The position numbers and the translations under genes are program-made. 64,000 nt of DNA. Source: Halopseudomonas pelagia CL-AP6. GTDB lineage: Bacteria; Pseudomonadota; Gammaproteobacteria; Pseudomonadales; Pseudomonadaceae. Of this stretch, positions 1-9,017 are shown piece after piece. The notes beneath the pieces were generated by a model. It saw nothing but the letters and a program-made list of their open reading frames with translations, ran no database searches and was not told where the DNA came from. The stretch lies in the NCBI RefSeq assembly GCF_000410875.1, contig NZ_AROI01000014.1, forward strand, positions 1 to 64,000. Direction: 5' to 3'. Within the stretch, counting starts at the first letter, position 1. Each line of letters begins with the position of its first letter.

Positions 1-478
1 GTGCTGACCGGATGCTTACGAGGGGGAAGTGTCTAGCCATCCAAGTATCGAACGCATAATGCAGATAGAGGTTAGCCAGCAAGGGAGAGATAACGCCTCC
101 CTGTGGGGTTCCCCGATCCCTGACTTGGCATGTACCGTCAGTCAGGACCACCGAGGCCTCCAACCAGCGTCGGATGTATAGACGCACCCACTTCTCGGGG
201 ACGTGCTTTTCAATGGCTCGCATCATCAAATCATGGTCGATGGTATCGAAAAAGGCTTTCATATCCATATCCAGCACCCAATCGTAACGCCAGCAATTCC
301 GACGAGCTTGTTCCACCGCTTGGTGGGCTCCCCGGTACGGACGGTACCCAAAGGATGAGGAATGGAATACCCGCTCTAACCTCGGCTCCAGAATCAGCTT
401 GACTGCCATTTGCGCCACTCGGTCACCAACGGTGGGGATACCCAGAGGCCGTAACTGGCCATTGCGTATTTCGGCCCA
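1..478 (-). pseudogene. group II intron reverse transcriptase/maturase, fragment
   Basis: The minus strand reads about 158 codons of a group II intron reverse transcriptase. The motifs LGIPTVGDRVAQ, FGYRP, DMKAFFDTIDHDL and GTPQGGVISPLLANLYLHYAFD are recognisable and cover RT blocks 2 to 4. The catalytic YADD block would lie to the left, outside the window. The N-terminal part is missing because an IS21 element starts at about 480. The intron's own 5' half is found on the other side of that IS (6561-7119). The enzyme would normally reverse transcribe and help splice its host intron; this copy cannot be full length. Confidence 0.85.
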
Positions 479-479
479 C

Positions 480-640
480 CGTGACCGGCTGTTTCGGTAG
501 ATCGTGACCGGCCATTTCGCTAACGCGTGACCGCTCATTTCGCTATCAACGTGACCGATTTCCAGCCTGTTCCGAAACAGGCGGTCACGACTTACCGAAA
601 TGAGCGGTCACGGCTTAGCGAGATACTTTCACCCCGTTGC
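480..640. repeat. IS21 left end: multiple transposase-binding repeats
   Basis: Copies of GTGACCG begin near 481, 503, 526 and 550, followed by inverted copies (GCGGTCAC near 581 and 603). ATTTCGCTA-type spacers separate them. A small hairpin, CCTGTT-CCGA-AACAGG, lies at 566-581. The right end (about 6518-6560) carries matching CGGTCAC copies. Arrays of repeats at the ends are typical of the IS21 family, where IstA binds them. Confidence 0.7.
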
Positions 641-691
641 GCATGACCTGACGCGACCGTCACCCTCGCCCGTTTTTAGGGAAGTAGAGGG

Positions 692-2371
692 ATGTCGGCG
701 CAGCGAGTAGCCATGCGTAATATCAAAGAATGTTTGCGCCTCAAGTTCGAGGTTGGCCTCTCTCTCGAGAAGATCGCCCGGGCGTTGCAGTTGTCCAAGG
801 GCGTCGTCAGCAAGTACGTCACGGCGGCCAACGAGACAGGCCTGGAGTGGTCGGCGCTGGCCGTGCTGGATGAGGTGGCGTTGGCGGCGGCGCTGTTACC
901 CGCCGCCAAGGTGCGCCACACACGCGGCGAGCGAGTGCTGCCGGATCTGATCACGCTCCACCGCGAATTGCGGCGCAAGGGCGTCACCCTGCAACTGCTG
1001 TGGGAGGAGTACATCGCCGCCCATCCCGAGCAGCCGACCTATCGCTACACCCAGTTCGTCGAGCACTACCGCCGCTACGCCAGCACTCTCAAGCGCTCGA
1101 TGCGTCAACAGCACCGGGCCGGCGAGAAGCTGTTCATCGACTACGCCGGCCCGACCCTGCCGGTGATCGATCCGGCCACCGGCGAGATCAGCCGGGCGCA
1201 TATCTTCGTCGCGGCGCTGGGAGCCTCGAACTACACCTATGCCTGCGCCACGCCTGGGGAAACCCAGGTGGACTGGCTGACCGCGCTGGGTCAGGCGTTC
1301 AGCTACTTTGGCGGCGTCAGCGAGATGGTGGTGCCCGACAATCCGCGCGCGCTGATCGCCCACCCCGATCGCTACGAGCCGGGTTTGAACCGCGCCGCAC
1401 TGGAGTGTGCCCGGCATTACGACACGGTGATGCTGCCGGCGCGGCCGCGTAAGCCCCAGGACAAAGCCAAGGCCGAGGTGGCGGTGCAGATCGTCGAGCG
1501 CTGGATCATGGCGCGGCTGCGCCACCAGCAGTTCTTCAGCCTGCACGCGCTCAACCAGGCGATTGCCGAGCTGCTCGAGGACTTGAACCAGCGCCCGTTC
1601 AAGAAGCTCGACGGCTGCCGCCGGGAGTGGTTCGAGCGGCTCGATCAACCGGTGCTGCGGCCGCTGCCACTGCATCCCTACGAGGTGGTGACGTTCAAGC
1701 GCTGCAAGGTCAACATCGACTACCACATCGAAGTGAACGGCGGCTTCTACAGCGTGCCCTCGGCCCTGGCCCGGCAGAGCGTCGATGTGCGGCTGAGCGC
1801 GCATACCGTGGAAGTCCTGCACGGCAACCGGCGGGTCGCCAGCCACCTGCGACTTCAGCGGCGCGGCGCCTACAGCACCCAGAGCGAACACATGCCAGCC
1901 TCGCACAAGGCGCATCGCGAGTGGACGCCGCAGCGCCTGCTCGACTGGGGCGAGCGAATCGGCCCGCACGCCCGGCAGATCGTCGAGTACCAACTGACTC
2001 ACAAACCGCACCCGGAAATGGGTTACCGAGCCTGCCTGGGCCTGCTCTCGCTGGCGCGCCAGTACGGTAATGCGCGCCTGGAAGCGGCGGCGAGCCGCGC
2101 CGTACAACTGCGGGCCCTCAACGGCCGCACCGTGCGCAATCTGCTCAAGCAAGGGCTCGACCAACAACCACTGCCCAAGCCCGCGAAGCCGGCAGCGCAA
2201 CCCAGCAGCCACGAGAACGTCCGTGGCGCCGATTACTACACCCAAGAGGAGCTGTTCGATGATGACCCAACACACCCTGAGCCAGTTGCACCACCTGCGG
2301 CTCAACGGCATGGCCCGAGCGCTGGAAGAGCAGTGGACGCTGCCGGCCAGCCACAGCTTGAGCTTCGATGA
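692..2371 (+). CDS. istA: IS21-family transposase IstA
   Basis: A 559-residue DDE transposase that cuts and joins the IS ends. An N-terminal helix-turn-helix region covers about residues 10-45. The integrase catalytic core has D150 (FIDYAGP), D216 (VVPDN) and E262 (KAEVAVQ), followed by the conserved [11 protein letters not shown] segment. The length is normal and no frameshift is seen. It overlaps istB by 113 bases, so the two are probably translationally coupled. IstA looks intact, but its partner istB is broken, so this copy is unlikely to transpose unaided. Confidence 0.92.
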   Translation: MSAQRVAMRNIKECLRLKFEVGLSLEKIARALQLSKGVVSKYVTAANETGLEWSALAVLDEVALAAALLPAAKVRHTRGERVLPDLITLHRELRRKGVTLQLLWEEYIAAHPEQPTYRYTQFVEHYRRYASTLKRSMRQQHRAGEKLFIDYAGPTLPVIDPATGEISRAHIFVAALGASNYTYACATPGETQVDWLTALGQAFSYFGGVSEMVVPDNPRALIAHPDRYEPGLNRAALECARHYDTVMLPARPRKPQDKAKAEVAVQIVERWIMARLRHQQFFSLHALNQAIAELLEDLNQRPFKKLDGCRREWFERLDQPVLRPLPLHPYEVVTFKRCKVNIDYHIEVNGGFYSVPSALARQSVDVRLSAHTVEVLHGNRRVASHLRLQRRGAYSTQSEHMPASHKAHREWTPQRLLDWGERIGPHARQIVEYQLTHKPHPEMGYRACLGLLSLARQYGNARLEAAASRAVQLRALNGRTVRNLLKQGLDQQPLPKPAKPAAQPSSHENVRGADYYTQEELFDDDPTHPEPVAPPAAQRHGPSAGRAVDAAGQPQLELR

Positions 2372-2762
2372 ACGCCTGGGCCTGCTGCTCGACCGTGAAC
2401 TGGCCTGGCGTGACGACAAGCGCCTGGAGCGGCTGCGCAAACAGGCCAAGCTCAAGTACGCCGGCGCCTGCCTGGAAGACCTCGATCGCCGCCGTGGCCG
2501 CGCGCTGGACGAACGCCTGATCGCGACCCTGGCCAGTGGTGACTGGCTCCGCCAACGGCACAATCTGCTACTGACCGGCCCGACCGGCGTCGGCAAGACC
2601 TGGCTCTCCTGCGCACTGGGCCATCAGGCCTGCCGCCAAGGCTACAGCACGCTGTACCTGCGTACCCCGCGCCTACTGGAGCAACTGCGCATCGCCCATG
2701 GCGACGGTAGCTTCGGGCGCACCCTGCAACAGCTGGCCAAGGTCGATGTCTTGCTTTTGGAC
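2259..2762 (+). pseudogene. istB: IstB transposition helper ATPase, 5' part
   Basis: This is the first 168 codons of the IS21 AAA+ helper that activates IstA and selects targets. The Walker A motif GPTGVGKTW is present. Reading runs to KVDVLLLD, just where the Walker B aspartate would follow, and is then cut by the RIT left inverted repeat; the frame ends at a stop a few codons into that element. The start is the first of two adjacent ATG codons, preceded by GAGGAG about 8 bases upstream. The C-terminal part resumes at 6221. Confidence 0.9.
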
Positions 2763-2790
2763 TTATGTTGCGCACCCAGTTATGTGGAGT
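2758..2790 (+). repeat. RIT left terminal inverted repeat
   Basis: The 33 bases are an exact reverse complement of 6167-6199. The core holds TTATGTTGCGCACCC and GTTATGTGGAGT. The outermost bases (TGGAC) coincide with normal istB sequence, so the true element edge may be 4-5 bases further in. A second inverted partner, ACTCAACATAAC, lies at 2834-2845. Confidence 0.9.
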
Positions 2791-2883
2791 AGCGACTTTC
2801 AGCCCGCCATTGGTCTGACTTTGGAGCGTCTGTACTCAACATAACTAGTCCCAGGGGTAGCGTGGATTTCTCCATCGAACGCA

Positions 2884-4128
2884 ATGGAGGACATCATGCT
2901 CACTCGAATCTTCCCCAAGACACATCGGCGCTATGTCGAGTCGCCCGTTGGCTGCTGGCTCGAAGGCTTTGCGGACTGGCTAGTGTCCGTCGGCTACGCA
3001 CGCAGTCCCACTTGCCACCATGTTCGCAGACTTAAACTGGTGCTTGAGCGCGTCGAATCGATCGCACCGGATGCCAATTTCTCGGTACACCAGCTCGATA
3101 CGATATTCACTTCGGTCCGAACGCGACCTCGATACCGCGCAACCCGGCGTGCCTTTGAACGCTTCCTGGCTACTCGCGGGCTTCTGACCGTAGAACCCGA
3201 TGTCGATCGGTTTGCCCTGCTACTCAAGGTATACCGCCATCACCTCATTGAGGTTCGCGGCTTGGCACCGCCGACAGTCAGCCAGCATATCTCGACCATT
3301 GCCGACTTTCTGACTCAGTCCGTGCCACAGGAGGCGGTGCTTCTGGATCTGTCGGCGCCGGCCGTAGAACAGTTCGTCATTACCAAGGGCCAACTGATCA
3401 AGCGTCAGAGCCTGCAGCATTCCATCGCCAGATTGCGTGCCTTTCTCCGCTACTGCTTCGACCACGGCCATATCCGGGAGCGCCTCTATACGATCGACAC
3501 GCCGCGCACCTATCGCGGCGAAGCCCCGCCGCGTGCCCTTGCCTGGCGTTTGGTGCAGCAACTATTGCAGTCAGTCGATCGCAACAGCAAAGCCGGTTGG
3601 CGCGACTACGCCATCCTGCACTTGATGGCTTACTACGGATTGCGGCCATCGGAGATCGTGGCACTCACCGTGGTATCGATAGATTGGACAGCCCGGACGT
3701 TGCGTGTCGATCAGCGCAAGACCAGCTCGAACTTGATCCTGCCGCTATCCGATCAAACGCTGCGCCTGCTCAAGCGGTATTTGCATTGCGGTCGGCCTGG
3801 CAGCACTCGGCCGGAACTGTTCCTGCGTGTAAGAACACCGCTGGCTCCGATGCAGCATTACGCGGTCTGCGAACTCTACGAGAAGCGCGCGCGGCAAAGC
3901 GGCCTGCCGCTCGATGGCAGCTCTTCCTATTGCCTCCGCCACGCCTTCGCCATGCGACTGCTTGAGCGCGGTGTGGGCGTCAAGGCGATCGGCGATTTGC
4001 TTGGGCATCGCTCGCTGGAAAGCACCTACGTTTACCTTCGGCTGCAAACCGAGTCGTTACGTGACGTGGCACTACCCCTTCCATGCCGGCATGCTGCGCA
4101 GAAGGGAGACCATCATGTTCCCCTCTGA
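2884..4128 (+). CDS. RIT tyrosine recombinase, first gene
   Basis: A 414-residue phage-integrase-family recombinase. It has an N-terminal SAM-like core-binding region and a C-terminal catalytic domain. Visible catalytic elements are the first arginine in YYGLRPSEI, the box YCLRHAF, GHRS, and the tyrosine in TYVYLR near the C-terminus. In the box the usual first histidine (HxLRH) is replaced by tyrosine. An alternative start is the internal ATG four codons later. Its stop overlaps the next gene by 14 bases, indicating one operon. In RIT elements the three recombinases are thought to act together; which one does the strand exchange is not known from this sequence. Confidence 0.88.
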   Translation: MEDIMLTRIFPKTHRRYVESPVGCWLEGFADWLVSVGYARSPTCHHVRRLKLVLERVESIAPDANFSVHQLDTIFTSVRTRPRYRATRRAFERFLATRGLLTVEPDVDRFALLLKVYRHHLIEVRGLAPPTVSQHISTIADFLTQSVPQEAVLLDLSAPAVEQFVITKGQLIKRQSLQHSIARLRAFLRYCFDHGHIRERLYTIDTPRTYRGEAPPRALAWRLVQQLLQSVDRNSKAGWRDYAILHLMAYYGLRPSEIVALTVVSIDWTARTLRVDQRKTSSNLILPLSDQTLRLLKRYLHCGRPGSTRPELFLRVRTPLAPMQHYAVCELYEKRARQSGLPLDGSSSYCLRHAFAMRLLERGVGVKAIGDLLGHRSLESTYVYLRLQTESLRDVALPLPCRHAAQKGDHHVPL

Positions 4129-5086
4129 GACCGAACTCGACTCGACCATTGCGCGCTATCTGCAACTTCGGCGATCGCTTGGTCGAGCTTATGCAAATGA
4201 AGAGCGTGTCCTCGCGTCGGTCCGACATTTCCTGATGGCGGCGACATGTACGGATCTGGACTACGATCACTTCCTTGGGTGGTGCAACACGCTCGCCGGG
4301 CTTAACGCCACGGTGCGACGCAACCGGCAGCGCATCGTGCGCAACTTTTGTCTATATCGACAGCGCACTGAACCAGAGTGCTTTGTGCCCGACCCCAACC
4401 ACTTCCCACGCCCCTGTCCCGCTGCCACCCCCGTCATCTTCGGTTCGAGCGAGGTCATGAGTATGCTCGCGGCTGCCGAGCAATTGGGTCCGGTGCCCAC
4501 CTCGCCTCTGCGGCCAGCGGTCCTGCGGCTGGCCGTCGTGCTCCTCTATACCGCAGGACTACGTCGCGGCGAACTGCTACGGCTGACCCTGGCCGACGCC
4601 GATTCGGCGCAAGGCGTATTGCATATCCGCGAATCGAAGTTCCACAAATCCCGATTCGTTCCACTATCGCAGGACGCCCATCGTGAGCTGCGCGCCTATC
4701 TCAAGCAGCGGCTGGCGCCGCCCTTCAGCATCACCCCGAATTCCCCCTTGCTGTGCAACTGCGCCAGAGGCTTGCGCGGCTATACGGGGACAGGAATAAG
4801 CGGTGGCATACAAACGCTATTCCAAGCTGCAGATGTTCACAGTAGCGATGGCCGACGGCCGCGGATTCATGACTTTCGGCATAGCTTTGCCGTCCAGGCA
4901 CTGCTGCGTTGGTATCGGCAAGGCGCCGATGTGCAATCCAACTTGCCGAAACTAGCGCTGTATATGGGGCACGTGTCGATCGTCTCTACCGCTTATTACC
5001 TGCGTTGGATGCCAGATATTGCGGCAGCGGCCAGTGATCGCTTCCAGGCCCACTTCGGCCATTTGATTGCTGGAGGTGCGCCATGA
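4115..5086 (+). CDS. RIT tyrosine recombinase, second gene
   Basis: A 323-residue tyrosine recombinase. The catalytic set is complete: arginine in TAGLRRGELL, HDFRH, GHVS and the nucleophile region TAYYLR. The ATG at 4115 was chosen because it follows GGGAG at a suitable distance and gives the family N-terminus; the frame is open further upstream, but only inside the previous gene. It overlaps the first recombinase by 14 bases and the third by 4 (ATGA), so the trio is translationally coupled. Confidence 0.9.
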   Translation: MFPSETELDSTIARYLQLRRSLGRAYANEERVLASVRHFLMAATCTDLDYDHFLGWCNTLAGLNATVRRNRQRIVRNFCLYRQRTEPECFVPDPNHFPRPCPAATPVIFGSSEVMSMLAAAEQLGPVPTSPLRPAVLRLAVVLLYTAGLRRGELLRLTLADADSAQGVLHIRESKFHKSRFVPLSQDAHRELRAYLKQRLAPPFSITPNSPLLCNCARGLRGYTGTGISGGIQTLFQAADVHSSDGRRPRIHDFRHSFAVQALLRWYRQGADVQSNLPKLALYMGHVSIVSTAYYLRWMPDIAAAASDRFQAHFGHLIAGGAP

Positions 5087-6108
5087 AACCCGCTCGGCCC
5101 AACTCGCTTGGCAATTGCATCACGCACTTCTTCCGGGAGTATCTGCCCGAGCTCCGTGGCATGAGCCTGCACACGATTCGCAGCTATCGGGATGCCGTCG
5201 TGCTGTTCTTGCGATTTGCCTCGGCTCGCAGCAAACGGGGCGTCGAGGATTTGGAACTCGACGATTTTACGGCAGAGCAGGTCAGCCAATTCCTGACGCA
5301 TCTGGAACAGGAGCGTCACAATGGTGTAGCGACGCGCAATGCGCGGCTGGCTGCTATCCACACCTTTGCCCGATTCCTGGCCAGCGAACACCCGGAGCAT
5401 CTAGCCGAGTTGCAGCGGGTGCTTGGGCTGCCGTTCAAGCGCGGCGCCCGCAGCGCACCAATGGCGTATTTCGAGCCTGACGAAGTCGACGCGGTGCTCA
5501 ATAGCATTGATCGCACTACCGACTCGGGGCGGCGCGACTATGCGTTGTTAGCGCTGATGTTCAATACCGGTGCTCGCGTGCAGGAGGTGCTCGATCTGCA
5601 GGTACGCGACGTGAGAACCGAGCCGCCGCACCAAGTGCGTCTGCGCGGCAAGGGAGGGAAGATTCGTTTATGCCCCATCTGGCCACATACCGCGGTGCTG
5701 CTGCGGGAACTGGCTCAGCAGTCGGCACAGACCATAGCGCCGGAGGCATTTCTGTTCACCAACCGCCACGGTGCCAAGCTCACGCGGTTCGGTGTTCGCT
5801 ACCTGCTCAAGAAATATGTGGCAGCGGGCACACCGGTGGCCAACACCATGCGAGAGAAGCGACTTCATCCGCATTCGCTTCGACACGCCACAGCGGTTCA
5901 TTTGCTCAAGGCTGGCGTTGACTTCGCCACAATTAGCCAGTGGCTGGGCCATGCGACGCTGAATACGACCATGGTCTATGCCCGGGTTGATTTGGACATC
6001 AAACGCCAAGCGCTTGCCCAGGTGTTCCCCGAAGTGTTGGCGCCGCCACGTGCCGGCCATCTGTCGCCGGCTGCGGTCGATGTGGTCGATTGGCTGAAAC
6101 GGCTGTAA
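5083..6108 (+). CDS. RIT tyrosine recombinase, third gene
   Basis: A 341-residue XerD-like tyrosine recombinase. The residues R ([10 protein letters not shown]), HSLRH, GHAT and Y (TTMVYARVD) are all present. It starts within the stop of the second recombinase (ATGA). Only 58 bases separate its stop from the right inverted repeat, and that space holds the inner GTTATGTGGAGT copy. It is the most typical integrase-like member of the trio and is intact. Confidence 0.9.
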   Translation: MKPARPNSLGNCITHFFREYLPELRGMSLHTIRSYRDAVVLFLRFASARSKRGVEDLELDDFTAEQVSQFLTHLEQERHNGVATRNARLAAIHTFARFLASEHPEHLAELQRVLGLPFKRGARSAPMAYFEPDEVDAVLNSIDRTTDSGRRDYALLALMFNTGARVQEVLDLQVRDVRTEPPHQVRLRGKGGKIRLCPIWPHTAVLLRELAQQSAQTIAPEAFLFTNRHGAKLTRFGVRYLLKKYVAAGTPVANTMREKRLHPHSLRHATAVHLLKAGVDFATISQWLGHATLNTTMVYARVDLDIKRQALAQVFPEVLAPPRAGHLSPAAVDVVDWLKRL

Positions 6109-6166
6109 GTGGTTATGTGGAGTTCGGGCAGTTGGAATCGGCGCAGCGCGCCATGTTTGCTGCTCA

Positions 6167-6199
6167 ACTCCACATAACTGGGTGCGCAACATAAGTCCA
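6167..6199 (-). repeat. RIT right terminal inverted repeat
   Basis: Exact reverse complement of 2758-2790. Its inner 12 bases pair with 6112-6123, giving a potential hairpin with a 43-base loop at this end. It abuts, and overlaps by 5 bases, the perfect palindrome at 6195-6226. Confidence 0.9.
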
Positions 6200-6226
6200 G
6201 TAATGTTGAGCTCAACATTACTGGAC
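6195..6226. repeat. 32-base perfect palindrome at the RIT/istB junction
   Basis: Arms GTCCAGTAATGTTGAG and CTCAACATTACTGGAC meet with no spacer. About 25 of these bases have no counterpart at the left junction, nor in the istB reading frame expected from the protein (LLLDDWG). They are therefore extra sequence added at, or left behind at, the right end of the RIT insertion. They could be part of the element, a recombination site, or the footprint of another insertion. Confidence 0.85.
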
Positions 6227-6472
6227 GACTGGGGCCTGGCTCCGCTGGAAGAAAATGCCCGGCATGATCTGCTGGAAGTGATCGACGACCGCGCTGGCAG
6301 CCGCTCCACCATCCTGACCAGTCAGCTTCCCGTCGATCACTGGCACGGCTGGATCAACGACCCCACGCTGGCCGACGCCTTGCTCGATCGTCTGGTCCAC
6401 AACGCCTACCGGATCGTGATGAAAGGCGAGTCACTGCGGCGGAAAAACACGGAGGAAGAAGCCGCATCGTGA
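6221..6472 (+). pseudogene. istB: IstB transposition helper ATPase, 3' part
   Basis: The reading frame resumes as [24 protein letters not shown], which directly continues the 5' part (LLLD). It includes the Walker B/DDWG segment, the sensor region ILTSQLP and the C-terminal KGESLRRKN. With the RIT removed the two halves would give a normal-length IstB of about 250 residues. There is no start of its own apart from codons supplied by the RIT end. Confidence 0.9.
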
Positions 6473-6560
6473 CCGATGCGGTTAGAATTTAAACCCCGCG
6501 CAATCGGGTGGAGGCACCGGTCACGTTGTTAGCGAAATGAGCGGTCACATTCACCGAAAT

Positions 6561-7119
6561 CCGCACTCCAGAACCATTACAGTCCCTTCATCACTACTAC
6601 GCATGACTCCGCCTCTGTATTGCGCATTGGTACTCAAATTCTCCGCAGGGTCTCTGGTTGAATCGCTCCCTTGGCATCGCAATGACAGATTCCCATGTTC
6701 CGTACCTGTGCCTGAATGATCGTCACGCCACCTCTATGCCGGATACCGCCAGACCAGAACCCAGGCGCCCGTCTGACTTGTCCCAGAGCGTTGTCGAGTC
6801 TCTGGTTTCGATATCGTCTGCAATTATCGACACTTCTTCGATGGTTCACTTACGTTCGTCTCAATCACTCATACCTGACTGACTCTTGGTCAGCCTTTTC
6901 CCGTGGCGCTCACCACACACGCTCTTTACGTATGCAGCCCAGGGTGGTTTGGAATCACCGCCTGATCGGCGAATCCGAGGGGCCCGCCCTCATCACAGAT
7001 ACAGCATGGCAGGCATCCTCCAGATGCTCTGCCTTCATGGCACACCGACAACTAGCCTGACACCGGGGGCCAGTATCGAACTTTCATCGACTATCCTCCG
7101 CCAGCTTTAACTGGCGCAC
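6561..7119 (-). ncRNA. group II intron, 5' half (ribozyme domains)
   Basis: This stretch has no gene. On the minus strand it begins at 7119 with GTGCGCCAG, the canonical GUGYG start of a group II intron. It ends near 6561 in a CGTAGTAGTGATGAAGG...CTGTAATGG block. The second intron has the closely similar CGTAGTAGCGATGAAGC and CTGTAATGG just before its RT start. It is therefore the structured 5' part of the intron whose RT fragment lies at 1-478. About 280 bases expected between this block and the RT fragment are absent. Confidence 0.7.
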
Positions 7120-7131
7120 TAAGCGCTCCAT

Positions 7132-7157
7132 AAACCCCGTCCGCCAGGACGGGGTTT
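7132..7157 (-). terminator. hairpin downstream of IS66 tnpC
   Basis: An 11-base perfect stem (AAACCCCGTCC with GGACGGGGTTT) and a 4-base loop (GCCA on the plus strand). It lies just past the stop of the minus-strand tnpC. The U-tract is poor on the minus strand (GTTTATGG) and somewhat better on the plus strand (TTTGTTTTC), so it may serve either direction. The group II intron begins 12 bases beyond the stem, as expected for introns that insert after terminator hairpins. Confidence 0.6.
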
Positions 7158-7161
7158 GTTT

Positions 7162-8725
7162 TCAGGAGTCAGGGGCAGAAGCTGGCGAGCAGTTCCACGG
7201 CAGCAGCGCTTCGTAGTCTTCGACATTCCGTGCCGTTGGCAAACGTTCGAGGATGTAACGCAGCCAGGCATAAGGCTCCTGCCCGTTGGCCTTGGCGGTT
7301 TCGATCAGGCTGTAGATCTGCGCACTGGCCGCGGCACCCTTGGGCGTGTCGCTGAACAGCCAGTTCGTTGCGGCCGATGACGAAGGGCCGGATGGCGTTC
7401 TCGGCGCGGTTGTTGTCGATCGGCAGCTGTCCACCTTCGACGTAGCGCACAAGCCGGCTCCAGTTGCTCGCCAGGTAGTTCACCGCTTTGCCCAGGGCAT
7501 TCTGCGCCGTGACCTGCGGCTGGGTTTTGTTCAGCCAGGCCTTGAGTTGGGCAAGCAACGGCAGGCTGTGCTGCTGACGGCCGTGGTGGCGCTGTTCATC
7601 GCTGGCATCCTTGAGTCCGCGCTCGATGCCGTAGAGCTTGTTGATCATCCCCAGCGCGATGTCGGCGCGTCCGGTTTTGCCCTTCGGTTGCACCTTTTGC
7701 GCTTCGACGAATTTGCGCCGGGCATGCGCCCAGCAGGCCAAGCGTTCGACGCCCGCTTGCGCGGCCACGGCGTTGTAGCCGGCGTAGTCATCGGTCATCA
7801 GATAGCCGCGATAACCGTCGAGCAGGCGCAACGGTATTTCCTGCGCACGGCTGGTGGAGTAATCAAAAAGGATCACTGGTCTGTCTGGCGGGCCGCCGGT
7901 CTGCACCCACATCCAGGATTGACTGCTGGGGTCTCGGTCCGGCTCCTTGAGCACCTGTACGCGGGTTTCATCGCAGTGGATCACCGGACTATCCAGCAGT
8001 CGGTCGCGCATCAGGTTGAGCAGTGGTTGCAGCTGTTCGCCGCACTGGATCACCCAACGCGCCAGGGTTTGCCGGGGGATGTCGATGCCATGGCGGCTGA
8101 GCATCTTTTCGAAGCGATACAGCGGGATGCCGTCGGCGTACTTGGTGGTCAACAGCATCGCCAGCACGCTCGGGCTGGCCAGGCTTTTCTCGATCAGTTG
8201 CGCAGGCTTGTCGGCGGTAACCGGGGCGCTTTCGCAGGCCTTGCAGGCGTAGGTCTTGCGGATGTGACGGATTACCTGAACCTGCATCGGGATGATTTCC
8301 AGCTGCTCGCTGGTCTCTTCGCCAATGGCCTGCTTGCGGCAACCGCATTCGCAGGTCAGTTCGTGTTCGGGCAGTTCGTGGATGACCTCGACGCGTGGCA
8401 ACTCGGCCGGTAGCGGCTTGCGCTTGCCGCGGCGCTTGGTCGGCGCGACGGCTTCTTCCTCAACCTCATCGGCAGGTGCTTCAGGCGCTGCTTCGGCCAG
8501 GCTTTCCGCTTCGTTGAACATGACCAGCTGCGGTGAATCCGGATCGCTGCTCTGCTCGGATTTACGGCCGAACAGGCGCTGGATCAGAAGCGCGTTTTGT
8601 TCACGCAGGCGCTCGATCTGCCTGTCCTTGTCCTTGGCCAATTCCTGCGCCGACGACAACACCTCAGCGAGCAATCGCTTGAGCGCGGCGGGGTCGTCAG
8701 GAAGGGTTTCGGGCATGGAAATCAT
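7162..8725 (-). pseudogene. tnpC: IS66-family transposase TnpC, frameshifted
   Basis: A DDE transposase of IS66 type. An N-terminal coiled-coil/zinc-binding part ([14 protein letters not shown]) precedes the catalytic core ([29 protein letters not shown]). A one-base insertion at about 7367 turns the expected [14 protein letters not shown] into IGRNEL plus out-of-frame residues. The correct C-terminus ([14 protein letters not shown] to the stop) continues in another frame down to 7162. The enzyme is therefore broken about 65 residues from its end. No intact tnpA or tnpB accompanies it. Confidence 0.88.
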
Positions 8726-8743
8726 GCCGTGGATTATACCGGC

Positions 8744-8936
8744 TCAGGCCACGAACCGTGGCGTCAGAACCTGGTGCGGACGGTTGCGCCACAGGTCGAT
8801 GCCGTCGAGCAGCCAGTTCAGCTCGTCGACCGTCAGTTCGATGGCCTCGTCGCCGGCATCGGGCTTGGTCTTGAAACGCTCGGCTTCCAGACGCTTGAGC
8901 CACAGGCAGAAGCCATTGCGCTCCCAGTAGAGGAGA
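8744..8936 (-). pseudogene. tnpB: IS66 TnpB, C-terminal fragment
   Basis: The minus strand codes [21 protein letters not shown] through to the normal TnpB end, in the expected place upstream of tnpC. The N-terminal half is missing. To the right of 8936 the frame continues into unrelated codons (SDHLKMGFMERF), so this is a truncation and not a start. IS66 TnpB is an accessory protein needed for transposition. Confidence 0.85.
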
Positions 8937-8954
8937 AAGCGCTCCATAAACCCC
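8937..8954. repeat. 18-base direct repeat of 7121-7138
   Basis: The 18 bases AAGCGCTCCATAAACCCC occur identically at 7121-7138, next to the group II intron 5' end, and here, at the point where the tnpB fragment is broken. They flank the tnpC plus tnpB-fragment unit in direct orientation. They may be homology scars of a recombination that joined two IS66 copies. Confidence 0.8.
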
Positions 8955-9017
8955 ATCTTCAAATGATCCGAAGGCCAGCCAATGCTGTGCTCCGATTTCT
9001 TTCTGGAGCCAGCCGCC

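Larger units (their letters stand above)
2758..6199 (+). mobile_element. RIT (recombinase-in-trio) element inserted in istB
   Basis: Three consecutive, overlapping tyrosine recombinase genes in one direction are bounded by a perfect inverted repeat of 33 bases (2758-2790 and 6167-6199). This matches the published description of RIT elements. Each end also has an inner 12-base GTTATGTGGAGT segment facing an inverted partner: 2779-2790 with 2834-2845 (one mismatch) and 6112-6123 with 6167-6178 (perfect). The target is the Walker B region of istB; GGAC is present on both sides. No passenger genes are present. Confidence 0.88.
480..6560 (+). mobile_element. IS21-family insertion sequence, interrupted by a RIT element
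   Basis: The element carries istA (692-2371) and istB (2259-2762 plus 6221-6472) in the order and overlap usual for IS21. Both ends hold repeated GTGACCG/CGGTCAC blocks alternating with ATTTCGCTAAC-like sequence. The outer boundaries are read from these repeats and from where the flanking intron sequence resumes, so they are good to roughly 10 bases. Without the 3.4-kb RIT insertion the IS would be about 2.6 kb, a normal IS21 size. It sits inside a minus-strand group II intron. Confidence 0.8.

Noticed and set aside
481-612. A CRISPR-like array
   Set aside because: The GTGACCG repeats are short, vary in orientation and sit at an IS21 end; there are no equal-length spacers or cas genes anywhere in the window.
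896-2596. A 566-codon open frame on the minus strand
   Set aside because: Antisense to istA and istB, which carry the recognised domains.
2884-6108. The tyrosine recombinases as the ICE integrase
   Set aside because: Three in tandem between their own inverted repeats inside istB is an RIT element; no attachment site or tRNA is adjacent.
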